A stretch of 15,698 nt of DNA, from NCBI GenBank assembly GCA_934271235.1, contig CAKQQT010000034.1, positions 1 to 15,698 on the forward strand, written 5' to 3'. Made by a program: the position numbers and the translations under genes. The notes below the pieces were generated by a model that saw only the letters and a program-made list of their open reading frames with translations, did no database searches and had not been told where the DNA came from. Shown here piece by piece: positions 1-7,710 of this stretch (its first letter is position 1; each line of letters begins with the position of its first letter). Origin of the DNA: an uncultured Clostridia bacterium (GTDB lineage Bacteria > Bacillota > Clostridia > Peptostreptococcales > Anaerovoracaceae).

Positions 1-229
1 TCTGTGTGATGGTCTGCAAAATAGTATTTTCAGTTATTTTATTTTGCACTTCCTTAAACATCGTGTAGGCAGAAATAACGACAACCTTTTCGGTGAAAAT
101 GTCGATACCTTTGATATCCTCAACAGAATACGCGTGAATATCTGCGAAGGGTTTAAAAAAGATTTCTAAATTATGTTTGATATATTCCGCAAAATCTGTA
201 TAATTGGCAACAACCGCAATCTGAACCAT
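1..229 (-). CDS. N-terminal fragment of a probable sigma-54-dependent transcriptional activator
   Basis: The reading frame begins at an ATG at 229 (reverse strand), preceded by TAAGGAGTG at good spacing. It stays open for 76 codons to the window edge, so the 3' part is missing. The visible protein starts MVQIAVVANYTDFAEY and contains the stretch VVVISAYTMFKEV. It looks like a small alpha/beta sensory domain of the sort found in front of the AAA+ domain of Firmicutes sigma-54 activators. The assignment is mainly contextual: the gene lies just downstream of, and is transcribed apart from, a malic enzyme-fumarase operon that carries a sigma-54 promoter (2955-2971). The AAA+ domain with its GAFTGA loop, which would prove the call, lies outside the window. 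It could instead be some other signal-receiving regulator. Confidence 0.45.
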   Translation of the reverse strand, partial: MVQIAVVANYTDFAEYIKHNLEIFFKPFADIHAYSVEDIKGIDIFTEKVVVISAYTMFKEVQNKITENTILQTITQ

Positions 230-267
230 GGAAACACTCCTTACTGCCGAACAGGCTATTTTGGCTT

Positions 268-296
268 ATTTTACACCTAAATCACAGATTTGACAA
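268..296 (-). promoter_or_regulatory. Sigma-A promoter of the partial regulator gene
   Basis: On the minus strand a TTGTCA -35 box (291-296) and a TAAAAT -10 box (268-273) are separated by exactly 17 bp. The predicted start is near 261, about 30 nt ahead of the ATG at 229. A short dyad, TGAC-AA-GTCA, overlaps the -35 box and could be an operator. The promoter shows that the regulator is transcribed separately from fumC. Confidence 0.7.
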
Positions 297-322
297 GTCA
301 GATCTGCAGGGCGAACGCAAAG

Positions 323-350
323 AAAAAGATGGCGGTTAAACCATCTTTTT
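323..350 (-). terminator. Intrinsic terminator overlapping the 3' end of fumC
   Basis: A perfect 10-bp stem (AAAAAGATGG at 350-341 paired with CCATCTTTTT at 332-323, minus-strand reading) encloses an 8-nt loop and runs into a T-rich tract. The 5' arm is made of the last codons of fumC (Lys-Lys-Met-Val), and the stop codon (338-336) lies in the loop. It separates the malic enzyme-fumC operon from the regulator gene. Confidence 0.8.
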
Positions 351-1700
351 CGGATCGACCCACTTCGCGAAGTTTTCTTCGCTGACAAGCCGCAGCTGCA
401 AGGCTGCTTCTTTCAGCGTCAGATTTTCTTTGTGGGCCAGTTTGGCGATCTTTGCGGCATTTTCGTAACCGATGTGCGGATTGAGCGCGGTTACCAGCAT
501 GAGCGATTTTTGCATGTTCTCCGTGATCCTTTCCTGATTCGGACGGATGCCGTCTGCACAGTGGCGGCTGAAAGAGAACATCGCGTCCGATAAAAGGCGG
601 GAAGACTCTAAAAAATCGTGGATCAAGACCGGCATGAAGACATTGAGCTGAAAATTTCCCTGTGAGGCGGCAAAGCCGATGGCGGCGTCATTGCCCATGA
701 CCTGCACGCAGACCATGGTTAAAGCCTCGCACTGTGTCGGGTTGACCTTTCCTGGCATGATCGAACTGCCGGGTTCATTCTCCGGAATGGTGATCTCTCC
801 GATCCCGCAGCGAGGACCGCTTGCCAGCCAGCGGACATCATTGGCGATCTTCATCAGGTCAGCGGCGAGGGCTTTCATCGCGCCATGGCAAAAGACAAGC
901 GCGTCCTTGCTGGTCAAGGCATGAAATTTATTCGGTGCGGTTTCAAAACACTTCCCGGTGATCGCACTGATCTTTTCTGCGGAAAGCTCTGCAAATCCTT
1001 TTGGGGCGTTCAGACCGGTGCCGACGGCAGTACCGCCGAGTGCGAGCCTGCGTACACCGTCCAGTGAGGTTGCCAGCATGCTGCGTGCTTCGCAGAGCAT
1101 TGCATGCCAAGCACTGATCTCTTGCCCGAGCGTCAGCGGCGTCGCGTCCTGCAGATGCGTCCTGCCGGTTTTGATGATATCTTGATTTTCTTTTTCCAGT
1201 CGTGCAAGGATCTCGGAAAGTGTGTCCAGCGCCGGAAGCAGACGGTCTTCGATACTCTGTACCGCAGCAATGTGCATGGCGGTCGGGAATGTATCGTTGC
1301 TGCTCTGCGATTTGTTTACATGATCGTTCGGATGTACCAGTTTTTCGCCAAGGATCTCGTTTGCGCGATTAGCGATCACTTCATTGACATTCATATTGGA
1401 TTGCGTTCCGCTACCGGTCTGATAAATGACAAGCGGAAAGTGTTCCTGCAGTTTGCCGGATAGTACTTCATCGGCGGCCTGTTGTATCGCGGATGCTCTT
1501 TTTTCATCCAGTACGCCGAGGGTAAGGTTTGCCTGCGCGGCAGCTTTTTTGAGGATGCCGAACGCATGAATGATTTCCTCCGGCATTCTCTGGGTACCGA
1601 TTTTAAAGTTTTCAAAACTGCGCTGCGTCTGCGCGCCCCAGTAACGGTCTGCAGGTACGCGGACTTCCCCCATTGTGTCATGTTCGATGCGATATTCCAT
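336..1700 (-). CDS. fumC: Class II fumarate hydratase (fumarase C)
   Basis: Catalyses reversible hydration of fumarate to L-malate in the cytoplasm, without an iron-sulfur cluster. The 454-residue length is normal for the family. Hallmarks of the aspartase/fumarase superfamily are present in order: [14 protein letters not shown] at 95-108, [10 protein letters not shown] at 131-140, TGRTHLQDA around 178-186 with the catalytic-pair His at 182, and the signature [11 protein letters not shown] at 311-321 carrying the catalytic Ser loop. The TGRTH motif and overall pattern favour fumarase over aspartase. The ATG at 1700 has AAGGAG just upstream. The malic enzyme stop lies only 17 bp upstream with no terminator between, so the two form one operon. 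With malic enzyme it links pyruvate, malate and fumarate. Confidence 0.95.
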   Translation of the reverse strand: MEYRIEHDTMGEVRVPADRYWGAQTQRSFENFKIGTQRMPEEIIHAFGILKKAAAQANLTLGVLDEKRASAIQQAADEVLSGKLQEHFPLVIYQTGSGTQSNMNVNEVIANRANEILGEKLVHPNDHVNKSQSSNDTFPTAMHIAAVQSIEDRLLPALDTLSEILARLEKENQDIIKTGRTHLQDATPLTLGQEISAWHAMLCEARSMLATSLDGVRRLALGGTAVGTGLNAPKGFAELSAEKISAITGKCFETAPNKFHALTSKDALVFCHGAMKALAADLMKIANDVRWLASGPRCGIGEITIPENEPGSSIMPGKVNPTQCEALTMVCVQVMGNDAAIGFAASQGNFQLNVFMPVLIHDFLESSRLLSDAMFSFSRHCADGIRPNQERITENMQKSLMLVTALNPHIGYENAAKIAKLAHKENLTLKEAALQLRLVSEENFAKWVDPKKMV

Positions 1701-1717
1701 GTTTGATACTCCTTTGC

Positions 1718-2887
1718 TTATCTGGTGCTGTTTTTATTATAGCATGCCATGACGGCGTCAGCCACGCGTTTCACAACCAGCGGGTTGAACCCGTCAGGCA
1801 GGACATATTCCGCAGTCAGTTCTTCATCCGGAATGACGGAAGCGATGGCTCTTGCGGCGGCTTCTTTCATTTCTTCCGTGATTTTCGGCGCGCCGCAGTC
1901 TAAAGCGCCGCGAAATATCCCGGGGAAGGCGATGACATTATTGACTTGATTCGGAAAGTCGGAACGTCCGGTACCGACGACGGCTGCGCCGGCCGCTTTT
2001 GCTTCATCCGGCATGATCTCTGGAACCGGATTGGACATAACGAAGACGATCGGATCTTTCGCCATGCTGCGGATCATATCTTGCGTTACGATGCCCGGTT
2101 TGGAAACGCCGATCAAAATATCCGCATCTTTGAGCACATCGGCAAGAGAACCGGAAAGATTATTTTTATTTGTGATCTTTGCCATCTTTTCCTGTTCCGG
2201 ATTGTTGTATGGAGCGCCTTCATAGATGGCGCCTTTGCTGCCGCAGAGAATGATGTCTCCGAACTGAAAACGCAGAAACATTCTGGCAATGGAGATACCG
2301 GCTGCACCTGCGCCGCTGATGACGATCTTGAGGTCACCGGCTTTTTTCCCGGTGACTTTCAGGGCGTTCAGAATGCCCGCGCTTGTGATGATCGCCGTAC
2401 CATGCTGGTCATCGTGAAAGACCGGGATATCACACATTTCGATCAAACGCTTTTCAATTTCGAAGCAGCGCGGCGCGCTGATATCTTCCAGATTGATGCC
2501 GCCGAAGCTTTTGGAAATACGATAGACGGTATTGACGATCTCGTCCGGATCTTTGCTGTTAATGCAGAGAGGGATGGCATCGATGCCGGCAAACACTTTA
2601 AAAAGCGCGCATTTGCCTTCCATAACCGGCATGCCGGCAGACGGGCCGATATCCCCAAGCCCCAGAACGGCCGTGCCGTCGGTGATGACTGCCACGGTAT
2701 TTCCCTTTCCGGTATAGGTGTAGGCCAGCGACTCATCCTTTTGTATTTCCAGACAAGGCTCCGCGACGCCGGGCGTATAGGCCACCGCAAGTTCTTCTTT
2801 ATTTGCGATCGGGCATTTACATTCGATGGAAAGTTTCCCTCTCCATTCCGCATGCTTTTTTAATGCATATTCTTTTTTTTCATTCAT
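1718..2887 (-). CDS. Malic enzyme (malate dehydrogenase, decarboxylating)
   Basis: Oxidatively decarboxylates L-malate to pyruvate and CO2 with NAD(P)H formation. The sequence shows AYTPGVAEP at 36-44 (catalytic Tyr 37), an EGKCALFK segment (Lys 92 candidate general base), LEDISAP near 133-139 and FHDDQHGTA at 158-166 (metal-binding acidic residues). A Rossmann loop SGAGAAG lies at 191-197. The length of 389 residues fits the short bacterial class. A start at 2935 is possible, but ATG 2887 is preferred because AAGGAAAGGAA lies about 7 nt upstream and the family N-terminus begins here. Cofactor choice (NAD or NADP) cannot be decided by eye. It is the first gene of an operon with fumC, driven from a sigma-54-type promoter. 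Confidence 0.92.
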   Translation of the reverse strand: MNEKKEYALKKHAEWRGKLSIECKCPIANKEELAVAYTPGVAEPCLEIQKDESLAYTYTGKGNTVAVITDGTAVLGLGDIGPSAGMPVMEGKCALFKVFAGIDAIPLCINSKDPDEIVNTVYRISKSFGGINLEDISAPRCFEIEKRLIEMCDIPVFHDDQHGTAIITSAGILNALKVTGKKAGDLKIVISGAGAAGISIARMFLRFQFGDIILCGSKGAIYEGAPYNNPEQEKMAKITNKNNLSGSLADVLKDADILIGVSKPGIVTQDMIRSMAKDPIVFVMSNPVPEIMPDEAKAAGAAVVGTGRSDFPNQVNNVIAFPGIFRGALDCGAPKITEEMKEAAARAIASVIPDEELTAEYVLPDGFNPLVVKRVADAVMACYNKNSTR

Positions 2888-2954
2888 TCTTTCAATTCCT
2901 TTCCTTTCTATCCTCGATATCATTATGATCGGCAATATTTTTTTTATTTAATCA

Positions 2955-2971
2955 AGCAATAAATGTGCCAA
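2955..2971 (-). promoter_or_regulatory. Sigma-54 (-24/-12) promoter of the malic enzyme-fumC operon
   Basis: The minus strand reads TTGGCACATTTATTGCT, an essentially perfect match to the sigma-54 consensus YTGGCAC-N5-TTGCW, with the invariant GG and GC doublets at the correct spacing. Transcription would start near 2944, about 57 nt before the ATG at 2887. I see no better sigma-A promoter in this interval. It implies dependence on an activator ATPase, and the partial gene at 1-229 is the obvious candidate. Confidence 0.8.
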
Positions 2972-2988
2972 TTAGTTTAAAACGCGTC

Positions 2989-3017
2989 TTTACAAACTAT
3001 CACTTTAGTGATATACT
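2989..3017 (+). promoter_or_regulatory. Promoter with palindromic operator for the DUF3990/HTH cassette
   Basis: The -35 box TTTACA (2989-2994) and -10 box TATACT (3012-3017) are 17 bp apart. The dyad TATCACTTTAGTGATA (2998-3013; 7-bp arms, 2-bp centre) fills the spacer and touches the -10 box. A repressor bound there would block RNA polymerase. The HTH protein encoded by the second gene is the likely autorepressor (inference). Confidence 0.75.
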
Positions 3018-3046
3018 TTGAACAGAAAAGGAGGGGCGTACTTCGT

Positions 3047-3727
3047 ATGAGTGAACTCGTTTTATGGCATGGATCACCAAAGAATGTTACAGATCCGCAG
3101 CTGCAAATGGGCAAGCTGCACAATGATTACGGGCAGGGCTTCTATTGCACGGAAAGTCGGGAATTGGCAAAAGAGTGGGCGTGCGCGACGCCGCTGCAGA
3201 ACGGATATGCGAATCAATATATACTGAAGACAGATGATCTGAAGATACTGGATCTATCCGATGCCTCCTTTCATATTTTAAACTGGCTGGCGATCCTGGC
3301 GGAACATCGGGATTTTCATGTATCTACGGTGATCGGCAAGGAAGGAAAAAAGTACTTGCGGGAGCAGTTTTATGTAGATCTGAGCGAATATGATCTTGTG
3401 CGCGGCTATCGTGCGGACGATTCTTATTTTTCTTTTGCGCGAGCCTTTGTCAACAATTCCATCACGGTTGAACAGCTTGCGGAAGCGATGCGTCTTGGAA
3501 ATCTGGGAGAGCAGATCGTGCTGAAAAGCCCGAACGCCTTTCAACAGCTGACTTATATCGGAAAAGAATTTGCGGAAAGTTCGGTTTATTTCACGAAGCG
3601 TGAGACAAGGAGCAGACGGGCGGAAAAGGATTTCCTCACGATACAGCAGCGCAGCGGTCTGCAGGGACTTTATTTAGCGGATATCATCCGGGAAAGGATC
3701 ACCAATGAAGACATGCGCTTACGATGA
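3047..3727 (+). CDS. DUF3990-family protein, putative ADP-ribosyltransferase-like toxin
   Basis: A 226-residue soluble protein with no signal peptide. Recognisable DUF3990 features are LWHGSPK at 6-12, DYGQGFYCTE at 27-36, AKEWA at 41-45, a GYRADDSYF segment at 120-128 and LGEQIVLKS at 153-161. The His 8, Tyr 33 and Glu155/Gln156 arrangement is like the H-Y-E/Q triad of ADP-ribosyltransferase folds, so NAD-dependent modification of a host target is possible but unproven. The ATG at 3047 is chosen over the upstream GTG at 3008, because AGGAGGGG (3029-3036) precedes it and the GTG overlaps the promoter. It overlaps the downstream HTH gene by 23 bp, the tight layout typical of toxin-antitoxin pairs. 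Confidence 0.8.
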   Translation: MSELVLWHGSPKNVTDPQLQMGKLHNDYGQGFYCTESRELAKEWACATPLQNGYANQYILKTDDLKILDLSDASFHILNWLAILAEHRDFHVSTVIGKEGKKYLREQFYVDLSEYDLVRGYRADDSYFSFARAFVNNSITVEQLAEAMRLGNLGEQIVLKSPNAFQQLTYIGKEFAESSVYFTKRETRSRRAEKDFLTIQQRSGLQGLYLADIIRERITNEDMRLR

Positions 3728-4376
3728 ATACTATGTAGAGATGGCGATGGAAAATCTCGGAGACGCATTTGCATATGCAGTAGATGAACTGCATATGGAT
3801 GTAGATGACTTTTTTGAATCTTTTCTTGCGAGCGGCGTCGCGGAAGCTTTTGGAAGCGGAAACCCGGTGTTCATGGCAGGACTGTCCGGCGCAGAAATGG
3901 CAGCAAATGTGCTGGAGAGAGTCGGGCTTAGTCCGAGGCTGCCGCAAAGCCCGGGAGCAGAGTGCAAGACGGCCGCATATTGGACGGGCTGGGTACTTGC
4001 ATATTATCAATGGCGTTCGGGCAGACCGTTTTCAAACATTCATCGTTATCTGTCCATGCAGGAGATCATGGAGCTTTATACGCCGCTGCACGAGGCGCCG
4101 GAGTCCAAGCTGGCAGATGTTCTGGATGAACGTATTCGGCGAAAAAGTGCCGGAGAACCGACGCGTCTGCAGTTTTACCGCAAACTGTGCGGACTGAGCC
4201 AGAAACAACTTGCAGATACTTCCGGGATCACGCTGCGCTCCATCCAGATGTATGAGCAGCGGAACAAAAATATCAACAAGGCAAGATTTGAAACGGTTTT
4301 GCAGCTGGCGCGCGCGCTGAGCTGCAGACCCGAAAGTCTGTTTGAGTACGAAACAGCGCCATGCAACCAAACTTAA
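3705..4376 (+). CDS. HTH protein with DUF3990-associated N-terminal domain, putative antitoxin/autoregulator
   Basis: A 223-residue protein. The N-terminal about 130 residues (YDEYYVEMAMENLGDAF..., SGVAEAFGSGNP, YWTGWVLAYYQW) form a conserved helical domain that accompanies DUF3990 genes. The C-terminus (about 154-213) is a clear XRE-type helix-turn-helix: RLQFYRKLCGLSQKQLADTS followed by the recognition region ITLRSIQMYEQ and the tail NKARFETVLQLARAL. The ATG at 3705 lies inside the upstream gene with AAAGGA 6 nt before it, so translation is probably coupled. By family context it should neutralise the DUF3990 protein and repress the promoter through the dyad at 2998-3013. Both roles are inferred. 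No clear terminator follows. Confidence 0.75.
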   Translation: MKTCAYDEYYVEMAMENLGDAFAYAVDELHMDVDDFFESFLASGVAEAFGSGNPVFMAGLSGAEMAANVLERVGLSPRLPQSPGAECKTAAYWTGWVLAYYQWRSGRPFSNIHRYLSMQEIMELYTPLHEAPESKLADVLDERIRRKSAGEPTRLQFYRKLCGLSQKQLADTSGITLRSIQMYEQRNKNINKARFETVLQLARALSCRPESLFEYETAPCNQT

Positions 4377-4409
4377 CAGGAACTGCTGAAATTTGTGAAA
4401 TCCGGTTGA

Positions 4410-4438
4410 TTGAAAAGAACGCAACTATAGCTTACAAT
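4410..4438 (+). promoter_or_regulatory. Sigma-A promoter of the ABC transporter operon
   Basis: TTGAAA (4410-4415) and TACAAT (4433-4438) are separated by 17 bp. The predicted start is near 4445, followed by the GGAGG ribosome binding site at 4460-4464 and the ATG at 4471. Confidence 0.7.
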
Positions 4439-4470
4439 ATTCATAGAAATCAAAAAATCGGAGGCATATC

Positions 4471-5202
4471 ATGAGTATTGCAGAGGTGAAGAACCTAAAC
4501 AAAGCCTACCCGTCTTTTCGGCTGAAAAACGTTTCGTTCAGTCTTGAGGCGGGGCGGATCACAGGTTTTATCGGCAGAAACGGAGCGGGCAAGACGACCA
4601 CGATCAAATCCATGCTGAATCTGGTCCATGCAGACGGCGGTGAAATCACTTACTTCGGCAGATCGCTTGCCGAAAACGAAACGGAGATCAAGAAGCAGAT
4701 CGGATATTCGACCGGAACGGTCAATTGGTATCCGCGCAAAAAAATAAAGGACATCCTGGAAGTCGTAAAAAAATGCTACGACACCTGGGACGAGGCGGCG
4801 TACCGCAAGTATCTCGCGCTTTTCGGACTCGACGAAAACAAAACGGCGCGGGAATTGTCGGAGGGAATGAAAGTCAAGTGCAATCTTTTGATCGCTCTGT
4901 CGCATAATGCCAAGGTGCTGATCCTGGATGAGCCGACCAGCGGGCTGGATCCGTTCTCGCGGGACGAACTGCTGGAACTTTTTACGGAGCTGAAGCAGCA
5001 GGGGATCGCGATCTTTTTCTCGACGCATATCACGTCCGACCTTGAAAAATGCGCCGATGATATCCTGTACATCGCGAACGGAGAGATCATCGCGGATCTT
5101 CCGAAAGCGGAGTTTGCCGAACGTTTTTCCGAGGCGGGCGAGAGTCTGGAGGGGACCATTTTACGGATGGAACGTGCGAAAAGAGGTGAGGAACATGCGT
5201 AA
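4471..5202 (+). CDS. ABC transporter ATP-binding protein
   Basis: A 243-residue cytoplasmic ATPase of an export-type ABC system. Walker A GRNGAGKTTT is at 35-44, a degenerate signature LSEGM (instead of LSGGQ) at 129-133, Walker B plus D-loop VLILDEPTSGLDP at 149-161 and the H-loop His at 186. Overall it resembles the ATPases paired with small ABC-2 permeases (BcrA/YtrB-like). The ATG at 4471 follows GGAGG at 6 nt. The 3' end overlaps the permease start by 8 bp, so the two are co-translated. The substrate cannot be told; drugs, antimicrobial peptides or lipid-linked molecules are usual for this class. Confidence 0.9.
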   Translation: MSIAEVKNLNKAYPSFRLKNVSFSLEAGRITGFIGRNGAGKTTTIKSMLNLVHADGGEITYFGRSLAENETEIKKQIGYSTGTVNWYPRKKIKDILEVVKKCYDTWDEAAYRKYLALFGLDENKTARELSEGMKVKCNLLIALSHNAKVLILDEPTSGLDPFSRDELLELFTELKQQGIAIFFSTHITSDLEKCADDILYIANGEIIADLPKAEFAERFSEAGESLEGTILRMERAKRGEEHA

Positions 5203-5848
5203 CATTCTGATCAAAGAGATCAAGCTCAGCGCGTCTGTCCTTTCCTATCTGTTCATCGTTTTCGGGCTGATGTTTTTTCTGCCGGGGTATCCGGTGCTCT
5301 GCGGCGCGTTCTTTGTGACGCTGGGGATCTTCCAGAGCTTTCAAAATGCGCGTGAAAGCAACGACATCCTGTTTTCGGCCTTGCTCCCGTTTGCCAAAAG
5401 GGATGTGGTGAGAGGAAAATATATTTTTGTATGTCTGATCGAACTCTGCGCGCTTGTTTTGATGGCGGCAGCGGTGGTGATAAGAATGACGGTGCTGCTG
5501 AACGCGGGGCCTTACCGCACCAATGCGCTCATGAACGCCAACTTTTTCGCGCTGGGGCTGGCTTTCGTTATCTTCGCGCTGTTCAACGCGATCTTTGTCG
5601 GCGGCTTTTTTCGGACCGCGTACAAATTCGGGCGGCCGTTCGTGACTTACATCGTGGTATCATTTTTGGCCTTGGGCATCGGGGAAACGCTACACCATGT
5701 ACCGGGGCTGGAAATGCTGAACGCGTTCGGAACGGAACACTTGGCGCTGCAGCTTTTCCTGCTCGCCTTGGGCTTGCTTTCGTATATCGTGCTCACGGCC
5801 CTGTCATGCAGAAAGGCGTGCGAGGATTTTGAAAAATTAGATTTATAA
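5195..5848 (+). CDS. ABC-2 type transporter permease
   Basis: A 217-residue, very hydrophobic integral membrane protein with about six predicted membrane segments (around 13-33, 35-50, 76-97, 117-140, 148-166 and 184-205). It begins MRNILIKEIKLSAS. The early loop ARESNDILFSALLPFAKRDV is typical of the ABC-2 permease family that pairs with a single ATPase. The ATG at 5195 is preceded by AGGTGAGG and overlaps the ATPase stop codon. A longer frame back to 5042 is only the out-of-frame overlap with the ATPase. It would assemble with the product of 4471-5202 in the cytoplasmic membrane. Confidence 0.85.
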   Translation: MRNILIKEIKLSASVLSYLFIVFGLMFFLPGYPVLCGAFFVTLGIFQSFQNARESNDILFSALLPFAKRDVVRGKYIFVCLIELCALVLMAAAVVIRMTVLLNAGPYRTNALMNANFFALGLAFVIFALFNAIFVGGFFRTAYKFGRPFVTYIVVSFLALGIGETLHHVPGLEMLNAFGTEHLALQLFLLALGLLSYIVLTALSCRKACEDFEKLDL

Positions 5849-5860
5849 GGATGGGATAGG

Positions 5861-6295
5861 ATGCTGAAAGATAATTTGGCGATACTTCGCAATATTCATG
5901 GATTTTCACAGGAACAGATCGCAGAGAAGATCCATATCTCCCGGCAGGCTTACGCAAAGTGGGAAAGCGGGGCGACGGTTCCGGACATCGAAAAGTGCAG
6001 CCTGCTCGCGTCGGTCTACGGGGTCACGCTGGACAGTCTGGTGAAGTCCGCGGCGGCGGAGGGCATCGGGATGATCCCGCCCGCGCCTGCGGGCAAATAT
6101 ATTTGGGGAACGGTCACGGTGAATGACCGCGGCCAGATCGTCATTCCCAAAGACGCAAGAGATAAGTTCGCGCTTACCGGCGGGAAACGTCTGGTGGTCC
6201 TCAGCGATGAAGAGGGGATCGCGCTGGTACCCGCGGAAACGTTCGAGAATAAAATGAAAAGGATGATGGAACTTGCGTCCGTGCAAAATGAGTAA
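5861..6295 (+). CDS. Transcriptional regulator with fused XRE helix-turn-helix and AbrB/SpoVT domains
   Basis: A 144-residue protein carrying two DNA-binding modules. Residues about 4-60 are an XRE-type HTH (LRNIHGFSQEQIAEKIHISR, then QAYAKWESG and a second helix pair). Residues about 83-130 are an AbrB/MazE/SpoVT swapped-hairpin domain (WGTVTVNDRGQIVIPKDARD, then FALTGGKRLVVL). A Pro/Ala-rich linker joins them. It starts 12 bp after the permease stop with a GGATGGGATAGG purine run before the ATG, so it belongs to the ABC operon. It is probably the local regulator of that operon (inference). It converges on the PucR gene, with only 9 bp between the stop codons and no obvious terminator. Confidence 0.85.
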   Translation: MLKDNLAILRNIHGFSQEQIAEKIHISRQAYAKWESGATVPDIEKCSLLASVYGVTLDSLVKSAAAEGIGMIPPAPAGKYIWGTVTVNDRGQIVIPKDARDKFALTGGKRLVVLSDEEGIALVPAETFENKMKRMMELASVQNE

Positions 6296-6304
6296 CTCGC
6301 AAAG

Positions 6305-7480
6305 TCATCTTGGCGTCTGCAGCAGGTGCAGGCGCACGGCAGCGGCGAGGATCGCGTAGAAGTCCTGTTCGGTTTCGGATTCGAGACCGAGCAGGGCTTT
6401 GATTTTTTGCAGGCGGTAGCGGATGGTGTTCTGGTGGCAGCCGAAGCGGTCGGCAGTCAGCAGTGTGTCACCGCCGCAGAGGACGAGCTGCCGGGCGGTC
6501 TCAAAATATTCCGGCTTGGCGAGCAGGGGCTGCAGGACGGAGGCCGCGTAGTCCTGCATGGGTTCACTGTCCTTCTGCGGGATCAGAAAGCGATAAGTGC
6601 CGATCTCACGATAGGAGGCGAAGCGGCGTGCCTCGGCTGCGGAGGCAAGATAGGTCTGATAGCTTTCGCGGAAACAGAGATCCAGATCCGCGTACGGAAG
6701 ATGGATGTCGCTGCGGCAGACATAGAGCGGCGCTTCTTCATAATGCAAAAAATCCAGAAGCTGGGAGAGGATGATTTCAAAGGCTTCCGCTTTCGGCTGC
6801 TGGGCGGTCAGCAGGGCAAAGAGACCGCCCTCGTACAGGCAGAGCAGGGCTTTGTCGTTGAGGTTGCGGTTGAGGTAGAAGTTCTTGAGGCAGCGGGCCG
6901 CGTGCTGATAGAAGGTATCGCGGCCCGCTGCGGCGTCATCCGCGTTGATATAGACGCCCATAACATGCGGCTTGAAAGCAAGGGAAAGGCTTTTGGCGAG
7001 CAGGGTGACCTGGGATTTGGGGAAGTCACCCGCGAGCATGCGGCGGATGTTGGTCTCGGTCAGCAGGTTGGTGTCGTCGGCGCGGACGGCGTTCATGACT
7101 TCGTAGATGATGTTTTCAAAATAGGCGTCGCTGCCGAAGCTGAACAGCGGAAACGCGTGCGCGTCGCAGAACGCGAGCACGTCATCCGGCAGTTGCTTGA
7201 AGATCACTGTCTTATAGGCCAGTCCCGAGACGCCGGCCTCATAGAGCTGCTGCACGGCGGGCAGCAGCAGCTCCGGACGGCCTTTGGCGAACAGCAGGCT
7301 GGAAAGCACCAGACTGTCCGTTTCAAACGCGGTTTCGCGCGGGTAGTCGATGTCTGTACAAAATTCATAGTCGCCGATGCCGGCGGAAACGACATAACGG
7401 GACAACCCCTTTTGTCCGGCATGCAGCCGGAAACTGTGCAGACTTTGCAGCTGCAGGACATCTTTTAATGTAAGCGCCAT
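6305..7480 (-). CDS. PucR-family transcriptional regulator
   Basis: A 391-residue protein with the usual PucR/CdaR layout. The N-terminal PucR-type sensory domain (about 5-120; begins MALTLKDVLQL) is followed by a central GGDEF-like region and a C-terminal HTH with the diagnostic CHQNTIRYRLQKI at about 348-360. The ATG at 7480 is selected because GGAGG stands 6 nt upstream and the family N-terminus starts here; the upstream in-frame extension is intergenic. It is divergent from the five-gene PLP-enzyme operon, 230 bp away, which makes it the likely regulator of that operon. Family members often respond to small metabolites of amino acid or purine breakdown; the ligand here is unknown. Confidence 0.88.
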   Translation of the reverse strand: MALTLKDVLQLQSLHSFRLHAGQKGLSRYVVSAGIGDYEFCTDIDYPRETAFETDSLVLSSLLFAKGRPELLLPAVQQLYEAGVSGLAYKTVIFKQLPDDVLAFCDAHAFPLFSFGSDAYFENIIYEVMNAVRADDTNLLTETNIRRMLAGDFPKSQVTLLAKSLSLAFKPHVMGVYINADDAAAGRDTFYQHAARCLKNFYLNRNLNDKALLCLYEGGLFALLTAQQPKAEAFEIILSQLLDFLHYEEAPLYVCRSDIHLPYADLDLCFRESYQTYLASAAEARRFASYREIGTYRFLIPQKDSEPMQDYAASVLQPLLAKPEYFETARQLVLCGGDTLLTADRFGCHQNTIRYRLQKIKALLGLESETEQDFYAILAAAVRLHLLQTPR

Positions 7481-7560
7481 AGGAGACCTCCGGAATACGA
7501 TGTTTTCTTGGGGACGACACGCGTGGACGCAGCCTTTGCATCTCCTTGCATCACCCAAGT

Positions 7561-7685
7561 GTCTGCTGCCAGTATAGCATAGATGGCTGATGATTTGTAT
7601 AAAATCAAAGAAAATGATATGTTTTTTTGAAAAATACAAAAACAGCAAGAAGCGTTTGCGGTACAATAAGGACATGAAAGGTACT
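7561..7685. promoter_or_regulatory. Divergent control region between the pucR-like gene and the PLP-enzyme operon
   Basis: On the minus strand an extended -10 (TGC-TATACT, 7571-7579) with only a poor -35 could serve the PucR gene. On the plus strand TACAAT (7662-7667) is a candidate -10 for the aminotransferase operon, with no recognisable -35, as expected for an activated promoter. Two inverted heptamers, TTTGTAT (7594-7600) and ATACAAA (7634-7640), are about four helical turns apart and could be regulator half-sites. All of this is motif reading only. Confidence 0.4.
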
Positions 7686-7710
7686 TCGAAGCAGAAAGGT
7701 GGTTTACAAG

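Noticed and set aside
885..1463. Plus-strand open frames across fumC and the malic enzyme gene
   Set aside because: They lie antisense to well-conserved enzyme genes and lack ribosome binding sites or recognisable products.
3008..3046. GTG start of the DUF3990 gene at 3008
   Set aside because: That codon lies inside the operator/-10 region, upstream of the predicted transcript start, with the ribosome binding site placed for ATG 3047.
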